46,519 nt of DNA from Arcicella sp. (GTDB lineage: Bacteria; Bacteroidota; Bacteroidia; Cytophagales; Spirosomataceae): NCBI GenBank assembly GCA_025354645.1, contig JANXML010000077.1:1-46519 (forward strand), in the 5' to 3' direction. Shown one piece after another: positions 1 through 9,900 of the stretch (position 1 is its first letter; each line of letters opens with the position of its first letter). The notes under the pieces were generated by a model that had not been told where the DNA came from, did not search any database, and was given only the letters and a program-made list of their open reading frames with translations. A program made the position numbers and the translations under genes.

Positions 1-378
1 ATGAGCTTTTTCAGAAAACTATTTATTGGACTTCTTGTGATAGGATTATTAATCTTAGCCGCAGGATTTTTATCAACTCAAATGGCTTATTCCGAAGGCG
101 ACAGAGCAGGTGTTGTCTCTAAATTATCCAAAAAAGGATACGTTTTCAAAACGCATGAAGGAGAATTAAATGTTGGAGCCCAAGGACAGGTAGGCAATAT
201 GTCTAATAATTTATGGTCTTTCACGATTGCAGGAGGAGACGATAAACTTACAAAAGACATTGAAGATGCCATGACAACTGGAAAGCGAGTAAAACTTCAT
301 TACGAACAACGATACATGAAATTTTCTTGGATGGGCGATACGGAGTATTTTGTTACATCGGTGGAAGCGGCACAATGA
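1..378 (+). CDS. membrane-anchored conserved protein, function unknown
   Basis: Encodes 125 residues with one hydrophobic segment near the N-terminus (about residues 7-27), then a soluble, mainly polar domain that would face the periplasm. Homologues in Bacteroidota are, as far as I recall, often labelled 6-phosphogluconate dehydrogenase. Nothing here supports that: there is no nucleotide-binding glycine motif and the protein is far too short. The ATG is the very first base of the window, so a longer upstream form cannot be excluded. It is convergent with malate dehydrogenase, and a long inverted repeat fills the space between them. The reading frame looks real; the function is unknown. Confidence 0.75.
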   Translation: MSFFRKLFIGLLVIGLLILAAGFLSTQMAYSEGDRAGVVSKLSKKGYVFKTHEGELNVGAQGQVGNMSNNLWSFTIAGGDDKLTKDIEDAMTTGKRVKLHYEQRYMKFSWMGDTEYFVTSVEAAQ

Positions 379-388
379 TTTTTTTAAG

Positions 389-541
389 TATGAGGTGTTT
401 TTAGGTATGAGGTGTTTTTAGGTATGAGGTAGTAGGTATGAAGTAGTAGGTTGAGGTCATATTGTGATCATTTTTATCTCATAACTATTACCTACTACCT
501 CATATCTACTACCTCATACCTACCACCTAAAAATACCTCAT
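389..541. repeat. long word-based inverted repeat (TATGAGGTAG-type)
   Basis: The left half contains repeated forms of the word TATGAGGTAG. The right half contains the complementary word CTACCTCATA, so the whole can fold into a long imperfect hairpin. It lies between two convergent genes and could end transcription from both sides. Similar words recur at 14943-14974. Confidence 0.8.
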
Positions 542-550
542 AATTTGTAC

Positions 551-1489
551 CTACAACGAAAGCGTTGAAAGCACCTCATTCATATTTCTAACGGCAATCG
601 CAGATTTTGCGAAAGCCGCTTGCTCTTCTTCATTTAATTTATAGTCAATAATTTTCTCCCATCCAGTTCTTCCTAAAACCACGGGAACGCCCATACAGAT
701 GTCAGATTGACCATATTCTCCTTCCAAATATACAGAACAAGGAATTACTCTTTTCTCATCACGAATAATTGATTCAACCACAGCCAAACTCGCTGCACCT
801 GGTGCATACCAAGCGGAAGTTCCTAATAAACCAGTCAAAGTTGCCCCACCAACCATCGTGTCAGCCGCTACTTTTTTCAAGGTGTCAGCATCCAAATAAT
901 CTGCCACAGGAGTTCCATTCCAAGTAGCTAAACGTGTTAATGGAATCATGGTTGTGTCGCCGTGACCACCCACAACCGTTGCGTGCAAATCGTTTGGAGA
1001 AACATTCATTGCCAAAGACAAATAACATTTAAAACGAGCTGAATCCAAAGCACCTCCCATACCAATAATGCGGTTTTTAGGCAATCCAGAGGCTTTCAAG
1101 GCTAAATAAGTCATGGTATCCATGGGGTTGGAAACAATCACAAAAATCGCATCAGGGGAATATTTTAAGATATTTTCAACTACACTTTTCACAATACCAG
1201 CATTAACTCCTATGAGTTCTTCACGAGTCATACCTGGTTTGCGTGGAAGTCCAGAAGTAATCACAACTACATCCGAATTTGCCGTTTTTGAATAATCATT
1301 GGTTACACCCGTAAAAGTAGTATCCCACCCCAAAATTGCGGCAGTTTGAAACATATCTAAGGCTTTTCCTTCGGCAAAACCTTCTCTAATATCAAGGATT
1401 ACTACTTCGTCAGCTAATTCTTTTCTAACGATATTATCGGCAGTAGTAGCTCCAACAGCCCCTGCACCTACAACAGTTATTTTTGACAT
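551..1489 (-). CDS. mdh: malate dehydrogenase
   Basis: NAD-dependent oxidation of malate to oxaloacetate in the TCA cycle; cytosolic. The 312-residue protein has the Rossmann glycine motif GAGAVG close to the N-terminus and the acidic strand end VILDIREG. It also has the mobile substrate loop LPRKPGMTREEL with its arginines, VSNPMDTMTYLA, and the catalytic histidine motif GGHGDTTMIPL. Together these mark the LDH-like malate dehydrogenase class. The frame stays open 16 codons further upstream to 1537, but that extension would start on top of a good -7 promoter element (1537-1544). The ATG at 1489 (protein start MSKITVVGAG) is therefore preferred. Product identity is secure by family motifs. 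Confidence 0.95.
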   Translation of the reverse strand: MSKITVVGAGAVGATTADNIVRKELADEVVILDIREGFAEGKALDMFQTAAILGWDTTFTGVTNDYSKTANSDVVVITSGLPRKPGMTREELIGVNAGIVKSVVENILKYSPDAIFVIVSNPMDTMTYLALKASGLPKNRIIGMGGALDSARFKCYLSLAMNVSPNDLHATVVGGHGDTTMIPLTRLATWNGTPVADYLDADTLKKVAADTMVGGATLTGLLGTSAWYAPGAASLAVVESIIRDEKRVIPCSVYLEGEYGQSDICMGVPVVLGRTGWEKIIDYKLNEEEQAAFAKSAIAVRNMNEVLSTLSL

Positions 1490-1536
1490 AATTGAAATTG
1501 AATTTATTTTTAATGAAATACGTTTAAATCTTGACA

Positions 1537-1544
1537 CAAAAGTA
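1537..1544 (-). promoter_or_regulatory. -7 promoter element of mdh
   Basis: On the minus strand this reads TACTTTTG, matching the Bacteroidota -7 consensus TAnnTTTG. It lies about 48 bases before the chosen mdh start. A T-rich stretch with TTT sits at about the expected -33 distance. Pattern match only. Confidence 0.5.
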
Positions 1545-1773
1545 AGTTATTTGTAAATTCAGTAAACATTATTTATCTAATTTATAGAAAATAGATAAAG
1601 AAATGTTGGTAAATTGAAATATAAATTAAATTTGTTAACTCGACGATACAGAGAATTGGTTTTTATTATTCCCATTTTTCATTGAGATGACAAACATAAT
1701 AAACTAAGATTAACAAATCTGTAAATCCAAAATCAACGTAGATTAAACTATACGCCCTAAATACTATCAAACA

Positions 1774-2202
1774 ATGAACAAGCAAGATTTAGTAGCCCGA
1801 ATTCTGAAATCAATATTTTTTAAGACAGCTACTCGAAGAGCAAGTAAATACGCTGGCGGTGGTTTAGCCATTTTAGAATTACTCAGAGAGGCATTAACAA
1901 AAGCAAAAGATGTTGCTGGCAACGAAAGTAAAGGGGCTGGGCAGATTTTATTGGAAAAAGTTACCACCTTAAGTAGAATGGTGAAAGCATATTTCACGGG
2001 CGAATATAGAATAATTCCATGGGCTTCAATTGTAAAAATAATTGCAGTGTTGATTTATTTTATTTCCCCAATTGATGTTATTCCTGATTTTTTACCTTTT
2101 ATCGGATTGGCAGATGATTTAGCCTTAACAATGTGGTTGTTTTCATCATTATCAGAAGATTTTCAAAATTTTGAAGCTTGGGAACAAGGAAAATTTAAGT
2201 AA
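1774..2202 (+). CDS. DUF1232 (YkvA-like) membrane protein
   Basis: Encodes 142 residues. Residues about 75-130 hold the DUF1232 signature: a hydrophobic stretch followed by FISPIDVIPDFLPFIGLADD, then a second hydrophobic stretch. The N-terminal half is basic and polar. DUF1232/YkvA proteins are small membrane proteins of unknown function found widely in bacteria. The gene stands alone between mdh (divergent) and tatA (same direction, 125 bases downstream). Confidence 0.85.
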   Translation: MNKQDLVARILKSIFFKTATRRASKYAGGGLAILELLREALTKAKDVAGNESKGAGQILLEKVTTLSRMVKAYFTGEYRIIPWASIVKIIAVLIYFISPIDVIPDFLPFIGLADDLALTMWLFSSLSEDFQNFEAWEQGKFK

Positions 2203-2297
2203 CTTTTTATTAAATACGCTTATCCTTGACACGATATAGAACGATAATTTTCGTTAATATATAATTCATATTTTATTACTCATATTTCATAAAGTCG

Positions 2298-2305
2298 TAT
2301 CTTTA
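2298..2305 (+). promoter_or_regulatory. -7 promoter element upstream of tatA
   Basis: TATCTTTA followed by C, one base from the TAnnTTTG consensus, 22 bases before the tatA start. The region upstream is very AT-rich. Pattern match only. Confidence 0.4.
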
Positions 2306-2327
2306 CGCAAATTAAATACTCAAACAC

Positions 2328-2537
2328 ATGGAACTTAATTCAATTTATCTAATATTCAACATGGGAGCTCCAGAACTAATTTTAGTCGGATTAGCTATTT
2401 TGTTATTCTTCGGTGGTAAAAAATTGCCAGAATTGATGAAAGGCTTAGGAAAGGGCATGAAAGAATTCAAAGAAGCCCAGAAAGACGTTACAGACCAGAT
2501 TTCAAAAGGATTTGAAGACGAGCCTGTAAAAAAATAA
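2328..2537 (+). CDS. tatA: Sec-independent protein translocase TatA/TatE subunit
   Basis: Pore-forming subunit of the twin-arginine system, which moves folded proteins across the inner membrane. The 69-residue protein has the family layout: a short N-terminal transmembrane helix (about residues 14-30, ELILVGLAILLFFGGKKLPE), an FGGKKLPEL hinge, an amphipathic helix with GLGKGMKEFKEA, and a charged tail. An internal ATG at codon 12 is possible, but the longer form matches the short leader common in Bacteroidota homologues. No tatC is adjacent. A strong intrinsic terminator follows 20 bases after the stop codon, so it is probably transcribed alone. Confidence 0.9.
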   Translation: MELNSIYLIFNMGAPELILVGLAILLFFGGKKLPELMKGLGKGMKEFKEAQKDVTDQISKGFEDEPVKK

Positions 2538-2556
2538 TTTTCAGTAAATCTTATTG

Positions 2557-2604
2557 AAGCATATTCAAGATGAAATATCATCTTGAATATGCTTTTATTT
2601 TTTT
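2557..2604 (+). terminator. intrinsic terminator after tatA
   Basis: A 14-bp stem, AAGCATATTCAAGA paired with TCTTGAATATGCTT across a 10-base loop, followed by a run of T. Ends the tatA transcript just before the REP-like repeat at 2608. Confidence 0.85.
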
Positions 2605-2607
2605 AAG

Positions 2608-2662
2608 TAGGACAGGTTTCCAACCTGTTCTCGTTCTCTAACAGGTTGGAAACCTGTTGTAC
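2608..2662. repeat. REP/BIME-like double palindrome (GTAG foot), copy 1
   Basis: Begins with GTAG, then the self-palindromic unit ACAGGTTTCCAACCTGT, an 11-base AT/CT spacer and the inverted unit. The right end is degenerate (GTAC instead of CTAC). The same unit occurs at 30351-30408. The element stops three bases before the gatA ATG. Confidence 0.85.
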
Positions 2663-2665
2663 CAA

Positions 2666-4084
2666 ATGAAATATATCACATTAAAATCCATCCAATCTGA
2701 CCTTTACGCTGGAAATATTACCTGCCGTAATTTAGTAGAATTTTACTTGCAAAATATTAGCGAAAAGAATGATAAACTCAATGCTTTTCTTTCGGTTTAT
2801 GAGGATGAATCTCTTTTAAGAGCAGATGAAATTGATTTAAAAATTAAAAATAAATCAGCGGGCAAATTAGCAGGTATGGTATTGGGAATCAAGGATTTAC
2901 TTTGTTATAAAGACCACGTTTCACAAGCTGGAAGTAAAATTTTAGAAGGTTTTGAATCTCAATTTAATGCTACTGCCGTTCAACGAGTTTTAGATGAAGA
3001 TGCTATTATTATTGGAAGACAAAATTGTGATGAATTTGGCATGGGTTCAACCAATGAAAATTCAGCTTTTGGACCTTGCTTGAACGAAATCGGAGAAAAT
3101 CGGGTGTCGGGTGGTTCTTCGGGCGGTTCGGCGGTGGCAGTTCAAGCGGAAATGTGCTTTGCTTCTTTGGGAACAGACACGGGCGGTTCGGTTCGTATGC
3201 CCGCAGGATTTTGTGGCTTGGTTGGCTTGAAACCAACTTATTCACGAGTTTCACGTTGGGGATTAATTGCGTATGCTTCATCTTTCGACTGTATTGGACC
3301 GATTACAAAAACGGTTGAAGATGCTGCACTTTTGTTGGAAATTATTGCTGGGAAAGACGACCAAGATAGCACAGTTTCAAATTTACCCGTTGATAAATAT
3401 TCAGATTTCAGTTCTGAAAACAAAGTTTATAAAATTGCTTATTTGAAGGATGCCATTGAAAGTGAGGGATTACAATTGGAAGTTCAGTCGGAAACCGTTG
3501 CAAAAATAATTAATTTAAAATTGCAAGGGCATAAAATCGAAGCGGTTGAATTTCCTTTAATCAAAGCATTTTTACCGACCTATTATATTCTTACCACTGC
3601 AGAGGCAAGTTCAAATCTGAATCGTTTTGATGGTGTAAAGTTTGGACATCGTAGTTTGGAGGCAACAGATTTGATGTCTCTCTATAAAAAGACACGTTTT
3701 GAAGGTTTTGGTAAGGAAACAAAGAAAAGAATAATGTTGGGTACTTTCGTATTAAGTGCCAATTATTATGATGCCTATTATACCAAAGCACAGAAAGTCA
3801 GACGGTTAATAAAAGAATATACTGATAAATTATTAGAAACTTACGACTTCATCGTTTGTCCGACTACACCAACAACTGCTTATAAATTAGGAGAAAAAAC
3901 TGGCGACCCAATCCAAATGTATTTAGGAGATTTATTTACGGTTCAAGCGAATGTTGTGGGTTTACCCGCTATTTCAATTCCAAATGGTGTTGATAAAGAT
4001 GGTTTACCGATTGGTTTTCAAATCATGGCAGGAGCATTTAAAGAAAAAGAATTGTTAGATTTTGCGAAAAGTATTGAAATATAG
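2666..4084 (+). CDS. gatA: amidase family protein, Asp-tRNA(Asn)/Glu-tRNA(Gln) amidotransferase subunit A
   Basis: Hydrolyses glutamine and passes ammonia to mischarged Glu-tRNA(Gln) or Asp-tRNA(Asn) within the GatCAB complex. The 472-residue protein has the amidase catalytic triad: lysine in GIKD (K76), the cis-serine in SGGSSGGSAVAV (about 148-159) and the nucleophile in DTGGSVRMPAG (S175). The sequence MGSTNENSAFGP and later GLPAISIPNG are typical of GatA rather than a general amidase. A TTG nine bases upstream is in frame, but it lies inside the REP-like repeat, so the ATG at 2666 is chosen. gatB and gatC are not next to it. The repeat directly before the start leaves no room for a normal leader of its own. 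Confidence 0.9.
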   Translation: MKYITLKSIQSDLYAGNITCRNLVEFYLQNISEKNDKLNAFLSVYEDESLLRADEIDLKIKNKSAGKLAGMVLGIKDLLCYKDHVSQAGSKILEGFESQFNATAVQRVLDEDAIIIGRQNCDEFGMGSTNENSAFGPCLNEIGENRVSGGSSGGSAVAVQAEMCFASLGTDTGGSVRMPAGFCGLVGLKPTYSRVSRWGLIAYASSFDCIGPITKTVEDAALLLEIIAGKDDQDSTVSNLPVDKYSDFSSENKVYKIAYLKDAIESEGLQLEVQSETVAKIINLKLQGHKIEAVEFPLIKAFLPTYYILTTAEASSNLNRFDGVKFGHRSLEATDLMSLYKKTRFEGFGKETKKRIMLGTFVLSANYYDAYYTKAQKVRRLIKEYTDKLLETYDFIVCPTTPTTAYKLGEKTGDPIQMYLGDLFTVQANVVGLPAISIPNGVDKDGLPIGFQIMAGAFKEKELLDFAKSIEI

Positions 4085-4232
4085 CTTCACACAAAGTTTT
4101 TAATAATTAAATTTAATTTTCAAAAACAATGTTTATTTACATTTCTCATTTCTATGCCTCTTTTTTGTAATGCGTGAAGAAAGATAAAAAAGTCCAATAT
4201 AATAAAGGTTAGATTTTTTGGTTATATTTTCA

Positions 4233-4240
4233 TAATTTTG
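4233..4240 (+). promoter_or_regulatory. -7 promoter element upstream of the lytic transglycosylase gene
   Basis: TAATTTTG is an exact match to TAnnTTTG, 57 bases before the start codon. No clear -33 element at the best distance. Confidence 0.4.
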
Positions 4241-4297
4241 TTTAATCCTTACAAACTAATTAACCACTTAACATACTGTTAATTAACCCCTTACTTT

Positions 4298-5842
4298 ATG
4301 TCATTCGCCACCATCAAGTATTTCGCCGTGAGTTGCCTGTTCTTGACAGGATTATCTACTCATGCTCAAGTTACTGGTAGTACAGATGTACCAGTTTCAA
4401 CCGATTCAACCATTGTTGTAACCCCAGCCCCAATTGTTTTGGAGCAAACTTGGTTGATTGACCCTGCTATAATCCAGCCTCGATTGTTGGCTTTACAAAA
4501 AGAAATCCCCTTGACGTATAACTCCACGATTCATCAATTTGTGGAGTATTTTGCCTATCGTAAACCCTCATTTACGAAGACAATGTTGGAGCGTAAAGGC
4601 GTATATTTTCCTATTTACGAGAAATATTTAAAGAAATACGGTTTACCAGACGAATTGAAATATTTGTCATTAATTGAATCTGGACTAAATCCAAAGGTGA
4701 TTTCTCGTGCGGGTGCGGGTGGACTTTGGCAATTTATGCCTAAAACAGCTCGGGTTGATTTTGGCTTAAGAATTGACGAATACATTGACGAACGTTTCGA
4801 CCCAGAAGCGGCTACTGAAGCGGCTTGCAAGTATATGAAGCAATTGTACAGAATATTTGGAGATTGGCATTTGGTTTTAGCGGCTTATAATACAGGTCCA
4901 GGCAATGTTCGCCGTGCCATTCGTAGGTGTAATGGAGGACAAACTTTTTGGGCAATTTATGATTGTTTACCCCGTGAAACTCGTGGATACGTGCCTCAAT
5001 ATATAGGAATGTTATATATGATTAACCATGCTGATTCACACGATATATTCCCCGAAAACATCGAAACTGCCATTGCACACGATACTATTCACGTAAATTC
5101 ATATTTAGATTTGGATAGATTGGCAAGTTTGAGTTCTATCAATTTAGAAGAAATTCAGAAATTAAATCCACAAATTCTTACGCATATTTTGCCAGGATAT
5201 ACTCGTAATTTTGCTCTGCGTTTACCCAAAAATGATATGGCATTTTTTAAGGCAAATCGATCATCAATTCTTGATTCTGCCACAAAACTTCCTCCCGTTT
5301 TTGTTGAAATGCCAGCTCAAACTACTGAAGTTTATGCAAGTAATAATACAAGTAATGACGAAAAACCAATCATTATTACTACTCCTGTGATGGGAGCATC
5401 GAGTTCTGAACCCAAATTGGTTGTTGAACAAGAAATAATTGAAGATGATATTGAGGATGTGGTAATTAATAAAAAACCAAAGAAACAATATTACGTTGTT
5501 CGTAAAAAAGATAATTTGACTGAAATTGCTGATAAATTTGATGTTGAGCTTTATGATTTAAAGGTTTGGAATCATTTACAAAAATCAACAATTCAACCAG
5601 GTCAAAAATTAGTAATTCTGAAAGAAAAAGCAGTAACAAGTCAAATTAAATATGCCCACAACAATAGTCGTGAAAAAGAGTCAATCAAAAAAGGTAAAAC
5701 CAAATTTTACAGCGTTCAAAATGGTGATACCTTGTGGAACATTTCGCAAAGATATGGTGGAATTTCAATTGATAAATTAAAGAAACTGAACGGAATCAAA
5801 GGCAATGTGGTGAAGGCTGGAATGAAAATTAAAGTTTCTTAA
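4298..5842 (+). CDS. LysM-domain lytic transglycosylase (MltD-like)
   Basis: A secreted peptidoglycan-cleaving enzyme that cuts between MurNAc and GlcNAc to form an anhydro end. The 514 residues start with a signal peptide (to about residue 23, cut after THA). The SLT domain follows: catalytic glutamate in LIESGLNP (E127), then GAGGLWQFMP (140-148) and the AAYNTGPGNVRRAI motif (195-208). A low-complexity, acidic linker leads to two LysM peptidoglycan-binding repeats at about 403-447 (KKDNLTEIADKFDV) and 469-513 (NGDTLWNISQRYG). The layout equals MltD, but without an obvious lipobox. It is followed by a terminator at 5905, so it is probably a single-gene transcript. Confidence 0.9.
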   Translation: MSFATIKYFAVSCLFLTGLSTHAQVTGSTDVPVSTDSTIVVTPAPIVLEQTWLIDPAIIQPRLLALQKEIPLTYNSTIHQFVEYFAYRKPSFTKTMLERKGVYFPIYEKYLKKYGLPDELKYLSLIESGLNPKVISRAGAGGLWQFMPKTARVDFGLRIDEYIDERFDPEAATEAACKYMKQLYRIFGDWHLVLAAYNTGPGNVRRAIRRCNGGQTFWAIYDCLPRETRGYVPQYIGMLYMINHADSHDIFPENIETAIAHDTIHVNSYLDLDRLASLSSINLEEIQKLNPQILTHILPGYTRNFALRLPKNDMAFFKANRSSILDSATKLPPVFVEMPAQTTEVYASNNTSNDEKPIIITTPVMGASSSEPKLVVEQEIIEDDIEDVVINKKPKKQYYVVRKKDNLTEIADKFDVELYDLKVWNHLQKSTIQPGQKLVILKEKAVTSQIKYAHNNSREKESIKKGKTKFYSVQNGDTLWNISQRYGGISIDKLKKLNGIKGNVVKAGMKIKVS

Positions 5843-5904
5843 TTCAGTGAATAGTTACCAGTAAATAATTAATAGTTAGCTTTCAATTGGTTACTATTTT
5901 ATAG

Positions 5905-5942
5905 AAAAAATCCGCATTTCGGTCAAGATATGCGGATTTTTT
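5905..5942 (+). terminator. intrinsic terminator after the lytic transglycosylase gene
   Basis: Stem AAAAAATCCGCAT paired with ATGCGGATTTTTT across a 12-base loop, ending in a T run. The A and T runs on both sides make it usable from either direction. Confidence 0.85.
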
Positions 5943-6016
5943 ATGGATTAATTGTTCTCCGAAAACGTATCTTCTTTAACCGAAAATTGATAACTTATTA
6001 CTGATAAATAAAAAAT

Positions 6017-6616
6017 ATGATAGCTTACATTGACGGAAAATTAACTTACAAAGATCCTGCTTACGTAATCATTGACGTAAACGGAGTAGGTTACGAAATG
6101 AAAATATCCTTGCAAACATATGCTTCTCTTCAAGATGGAAATGAACGTTGTAAACTCTTTACATACCTCAGCATTAAAGAAGATTCTCATACACTTTTTG
6201 GCTTCAAAGAAATTGATGAAAAAATGCTTTTCATGGACTTGTTGAGTGTTTCTGGGATTGGACCAAGCACGGCTTTGGTTATGCTCTCTTCACTATCATC
6301 GGGCGAGATTCGTCATGCTTTGATGCACGAAGATGTCAAAACGATTCAAAGTATAAAAGGCATCGGAGCAAAAACAGCCCAACGAGCAATCATTGAATTA
6401 AAAGACAAATTCCGTAAAGAAAATATGTTGGGCGGAGCTTCGACAGCATCAACTATTTTCGGAGTATCAAATGCCAAAGTTAAGAATGAAGCGTTGGCAG
6501 CCTTAGTGACGTTAGGAATTCCCAAAAACGTGGCTGAAAAGAGTTTAGAGGCAATTTTAAAGAAAGAAGGCGATGATGTCACGGTTGAACAATTGATTAA
6601 ATTGGCGTTGCGATAG
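6017..6616 (+). CDS. ruvA: Holliday junction branch migration protein RuvA
   Basis: Binds four-way DNA junctions as a tetramer and loads the RuvB motor. The 199-residue length is normal for the family. The OB-fold N-terminus begins MIAYIDGKLTYKDPAYVIID with VNGVGYE, followed by a double helix-hairpin-helix region (VSGIGPSTALVMLSS and IKGIGAKTAQRAIIELKDK). A linker leads to the C-terminal three-helix domain (about residues 150-199), which contacts RuvB. Placement directly upstream of sprA is a known arrangement in Bacteroidota (established for Flavobacterium relatives). Confidence 0.97.
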   Translation: MIAYIDGKLTYKDPAYVIIDVNGVGYEMKISLQTYASLQDGNERCKLFTYLSIKEDSHTLFGFKEIDEKMLFMDLLSVSGIGPSTALVMLSSLSSGEIRHALMHEDVKTIQSIKGIGAKTAQRAIIELKDKFRKENMLGGASTASTIFGVSNAKVKNEALAALVTLGIPKNVAEKSLEAILKKEGDDVTVEQLIKLALR

Positions 6617-6619
6617 GTT

Positions 6620-6770
6620 TTTGGTTCTGGGTTCTTTGTTCTGAGTTCTATACTCTTAATGAAGAAAGTTTTTATTATTTCACTATTAAATTTTGCAAAT
6701 CAGTATGTTTTCTTAATCAAGAACATTGCATGAACAACAAAGAACCAAGAACAAAGAACTAAGAACTAAG
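6620..6770. repeat. word-based inverted repeat in the ruvA-sprA gap (GGTTCTTTGTTCT-type)
   Basis: The 349-base gap between ruvA and sprA holds no gene. The left arm (about 6621-6650) is made of GGTTCT/TTTGTTCT words; the right arm (about 6736-6770) is made of their complements (AAGAACCAAGAACAAAGAAC). It can form a long imperfect hairpin. Nothing further was recognised between 6771 and 6965 except AT-rich DNA that should hold the sprA promoter. Confidence 0.75.
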
Positions 6771-6965
6771 CAATTTTTCTAAATCTTTTATAATATTGGC
6801 AGGGTTTTAGACGTTTGAAAATTGGTAACGCTATTAAAATTTCCCTCTTTTTCTTTGATAACAAACAACCACCAAGAACACAGGACACATCATAAGATAT
6901 TAAAATTTCAAATTTTGCTTCTTCAATTCGTGAACTATGTTTTTATAATTTACTAAGCTAAAACT

Positions 6966-9900
6966 GTGCAACATAAAAAGTTTTACATAATTTCTGGATT
7001 TCTTGTTTTTTCGGTTTTTGCATCGCTCGCATGGGTGTCACCTCTGCACGATGTGGTTTTCAGATACAACGTCCATAAAAACCTTTTTCCTTCCTTAAAA
7101 GTAGATACTATTAAAAAATCTGGTAAACGTCCAAAGTTTAAATTGAAAGATCGTTATGCCAATAAATTTTCAGAAAAAACTTCTGCTTCTCCTTTTGTTC
7201 TTAAAGACCCCAAAAACATTAATACTGAGTTTAAATTAGATTCGGCTGGCAAGATTTCAGTCTATGAAAAAACGAAGGATTTAAAAGGAAATGATAATTA
7301 TCGTCCAGCAGAAAGAATGACGATTCAAGACTTCAATAATCGTCAAGAGGATCGTTTCATGCGTGATTATTGGAAAAAATTTGCAGCATCTCAAGATGGA
7401 AAAGATGAATCAAGTGGCAGAGGATTATTACCCAAAATTGAATTACCAGCCGCCATTGATCGTATATTCGGAGGTACAAAAATTGACTTTAAACCCAATG
7501 GAAACATTTTATTAGACATTGGCTACTTAACGCAATTTAACGACATCCCAACAATTCCAGTAGAATTAAGGAGAATAGGAAATTTAATTTTCAACGAACA
7601 GGCACAAATAAATTTTCAAGGGAAGATTGGCGATAAATTAAATCTTAATACAAACTTTGATACCAAAGCAAGTTTTAATTTCCAGAATCAATTAAAACTT
7701 AATTGGAGAACAAATGAAGAGGATATTTTACAAAATGTTGAAGTTGGAAATACCTCGTGGCAATTAAATAGCCAATTAATTCCTGGTGTTCAGAATTTGT
7801 TTGGTATCAAGACTTTAATGCGTTTTGGGAACTTGGACGTAACCTTAGTTGCTGCTCAACAACGTTCAAAACAAGATTGTATTACCTTGAGAGGTGGTTC
7901 GCAGGGTAAAAATTTTGAAATTAGAGGAAGTTTGTATGATGAAAATCGTCACTTTTTCTTAGCCCAATATTTTAGAGATAATTATGAGCGTTCGTTAAGA
8001 AATCTTCCCATGATTACATCGGGAGTAACCATTACTCGACTTGAAGTTTATGTAACCAATCGCACTCAAAACACGGAAACACTTAGAAATTTAGTCGCAT
8101 TTTCAGATTTAGGAGAAGGCAATCCATTCAATAAAGCCCAAGTAAAACCCCGAGGAGCAAAAAATAATTTAAGTCCCGTTGATAATCTTAACAATGATTT
8201 ATTTCAAAATCTTCGAGCAGATTCATCTATTTTAAGAAAAGCAAATCAGACTTCGTTTAGATTAGAATCAAAATTTAACTTACAGAAAGGAACAGATTAC
8301 GATTTACTTCGTGGTGCAAAACGTTTAACGGAAAGGGAATATCGTTTTCAACCAGAATTGGGTTATATATCTTTGATTACTCCTTTACGAAATGATGAAA
8401 TTTTGGCGGTTTCTTATGAATATACAAAAGATGGACAGCGTCATCAGGTAGGAGAATTAACGGAGGATTACCAAAGTTTGGAAGATAATAAAGTGTTGTT
8501 TTTGAAGTTATTGAAATCATCAACCATTCGGAATAATTTGGATAATCCAATGTGGAATTTGATGATGAAAAACATTTATTCCCTTAATGCTCAACAACTT
8601 ACAAGACAAGGTTTTCAATTTAGAGTAATTTATAAAGATGATCAAACAGGGATTGACAATCCAAATTTACAAGAAGGAGAAAAAATTGTTGATAGAGAAC
8701 GGAGCCTAAGATTGAAAGAGACTCCATTGCTCAGAGTGATGGGCTTGGATAGATTAAATGTTAACAATGACCCACAAGTTGACGGTAATTTTGATTACGT
8801 TGAGGGAGTTACGGTTGATAGTAAGAACGGGAAAATAATCTTTCCAGTCCTTGAACCTTTTGGTAAGTCGTTGAGGACTCAATTCAACCCTGATGAAGTT
8901 GGCTTAATTGATAAATATGTTTTTGATAAACTTTATACTTCTACGCAGACTGATGCCATTCAATTAACAGGAAAAGATAAATTCTTCTTAAAAGGTAGTT
9001 TTCAATCGGGCGTTGGAGGTGATGTTTCTTTGCCTTTTGGGGTTGATGGAAAATCTGTAACTGTAACGGCTGGTGGGGTTCCTTTATCGGCTGGAACGGA
9101 CTATATTGTTGAGCCTCAGTCTGGTAGAGTTAGAATTTTGAATGCAGGGGTTTCAAATTCGGGACGTGAGATTAAGGTTTGTTACGAAAAACCTGATTTA
9201 TTCAACAATCAAATTCGCACGCTTTTAGGAACGCACATAGATTATACTGTCGGGCAGAATTTGCACTTAGGAGCCACCATTCAACACATGAACGAAAGTC
9301 CTCCTGGCTATTTACGCCGTGTGCAAATGGGCAATGAACCCGTCAGCAACACTATTTTTGGATTTGATGCCGCTATACAGCAAAAATCTAATTTTCTAAC
9401 TCGAATGGTTGATGCCCTTCCATTGATTTCAACAAAAGAAACTTCGGCTTTTGATTTTAGTGGAGAATTTGCACAATTGATTCCAGCTGTTAATAATGAT
9501 GTTCAGAATAATGCGTTTATTGATGATTTTGAAGCCGCAAGAAATATTTTTAGTTTGAATAATCAACCAACGGCTTGGAGACCTGGCTCAACGCCTCAAA
9601 TGTTTCCCCTAGGCAATCCGACAAATTTAGAAAAACATTTTAGAAGAGCTAAAATTTCTGCTTATATCGCAGACTTCAGCTTATATGGTTCAGGGAATAC
9701 TAATTTAGACCCATTGGGAGTTAATCCCGAGGATATTTCAAAATATGCTTACGAAAGGGCGGTAACTGCTACTAATTTATTTCCGAATAGGGCACAACCA
9801 AATAATATAACAAACATTCCTATTGCCATAATGGATGTTTCTTATTTTCCATCTGAAAGAGGTATTTACAACTACAATACCAACCTAAACGCCAATGGAA

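Noticed and set aside
1-378. 6-phosphogluconate dehydrogenase, a name sometimes given to such proteins
   Set aside because: 125 residues with a membrane anchor and no dinucleotide-binding motif.
1490-1537. 16-codon N-terminal extension of malate dehydrogenase
   Set aside because: It would begin on the likely -7 promoter element and is absent from the family pattern.
3009-3281. 90-codon minus-strand frame inside gatA
   Set aside because: Antisense to the amidase catalytic region; composition unlike a protein of this genome.
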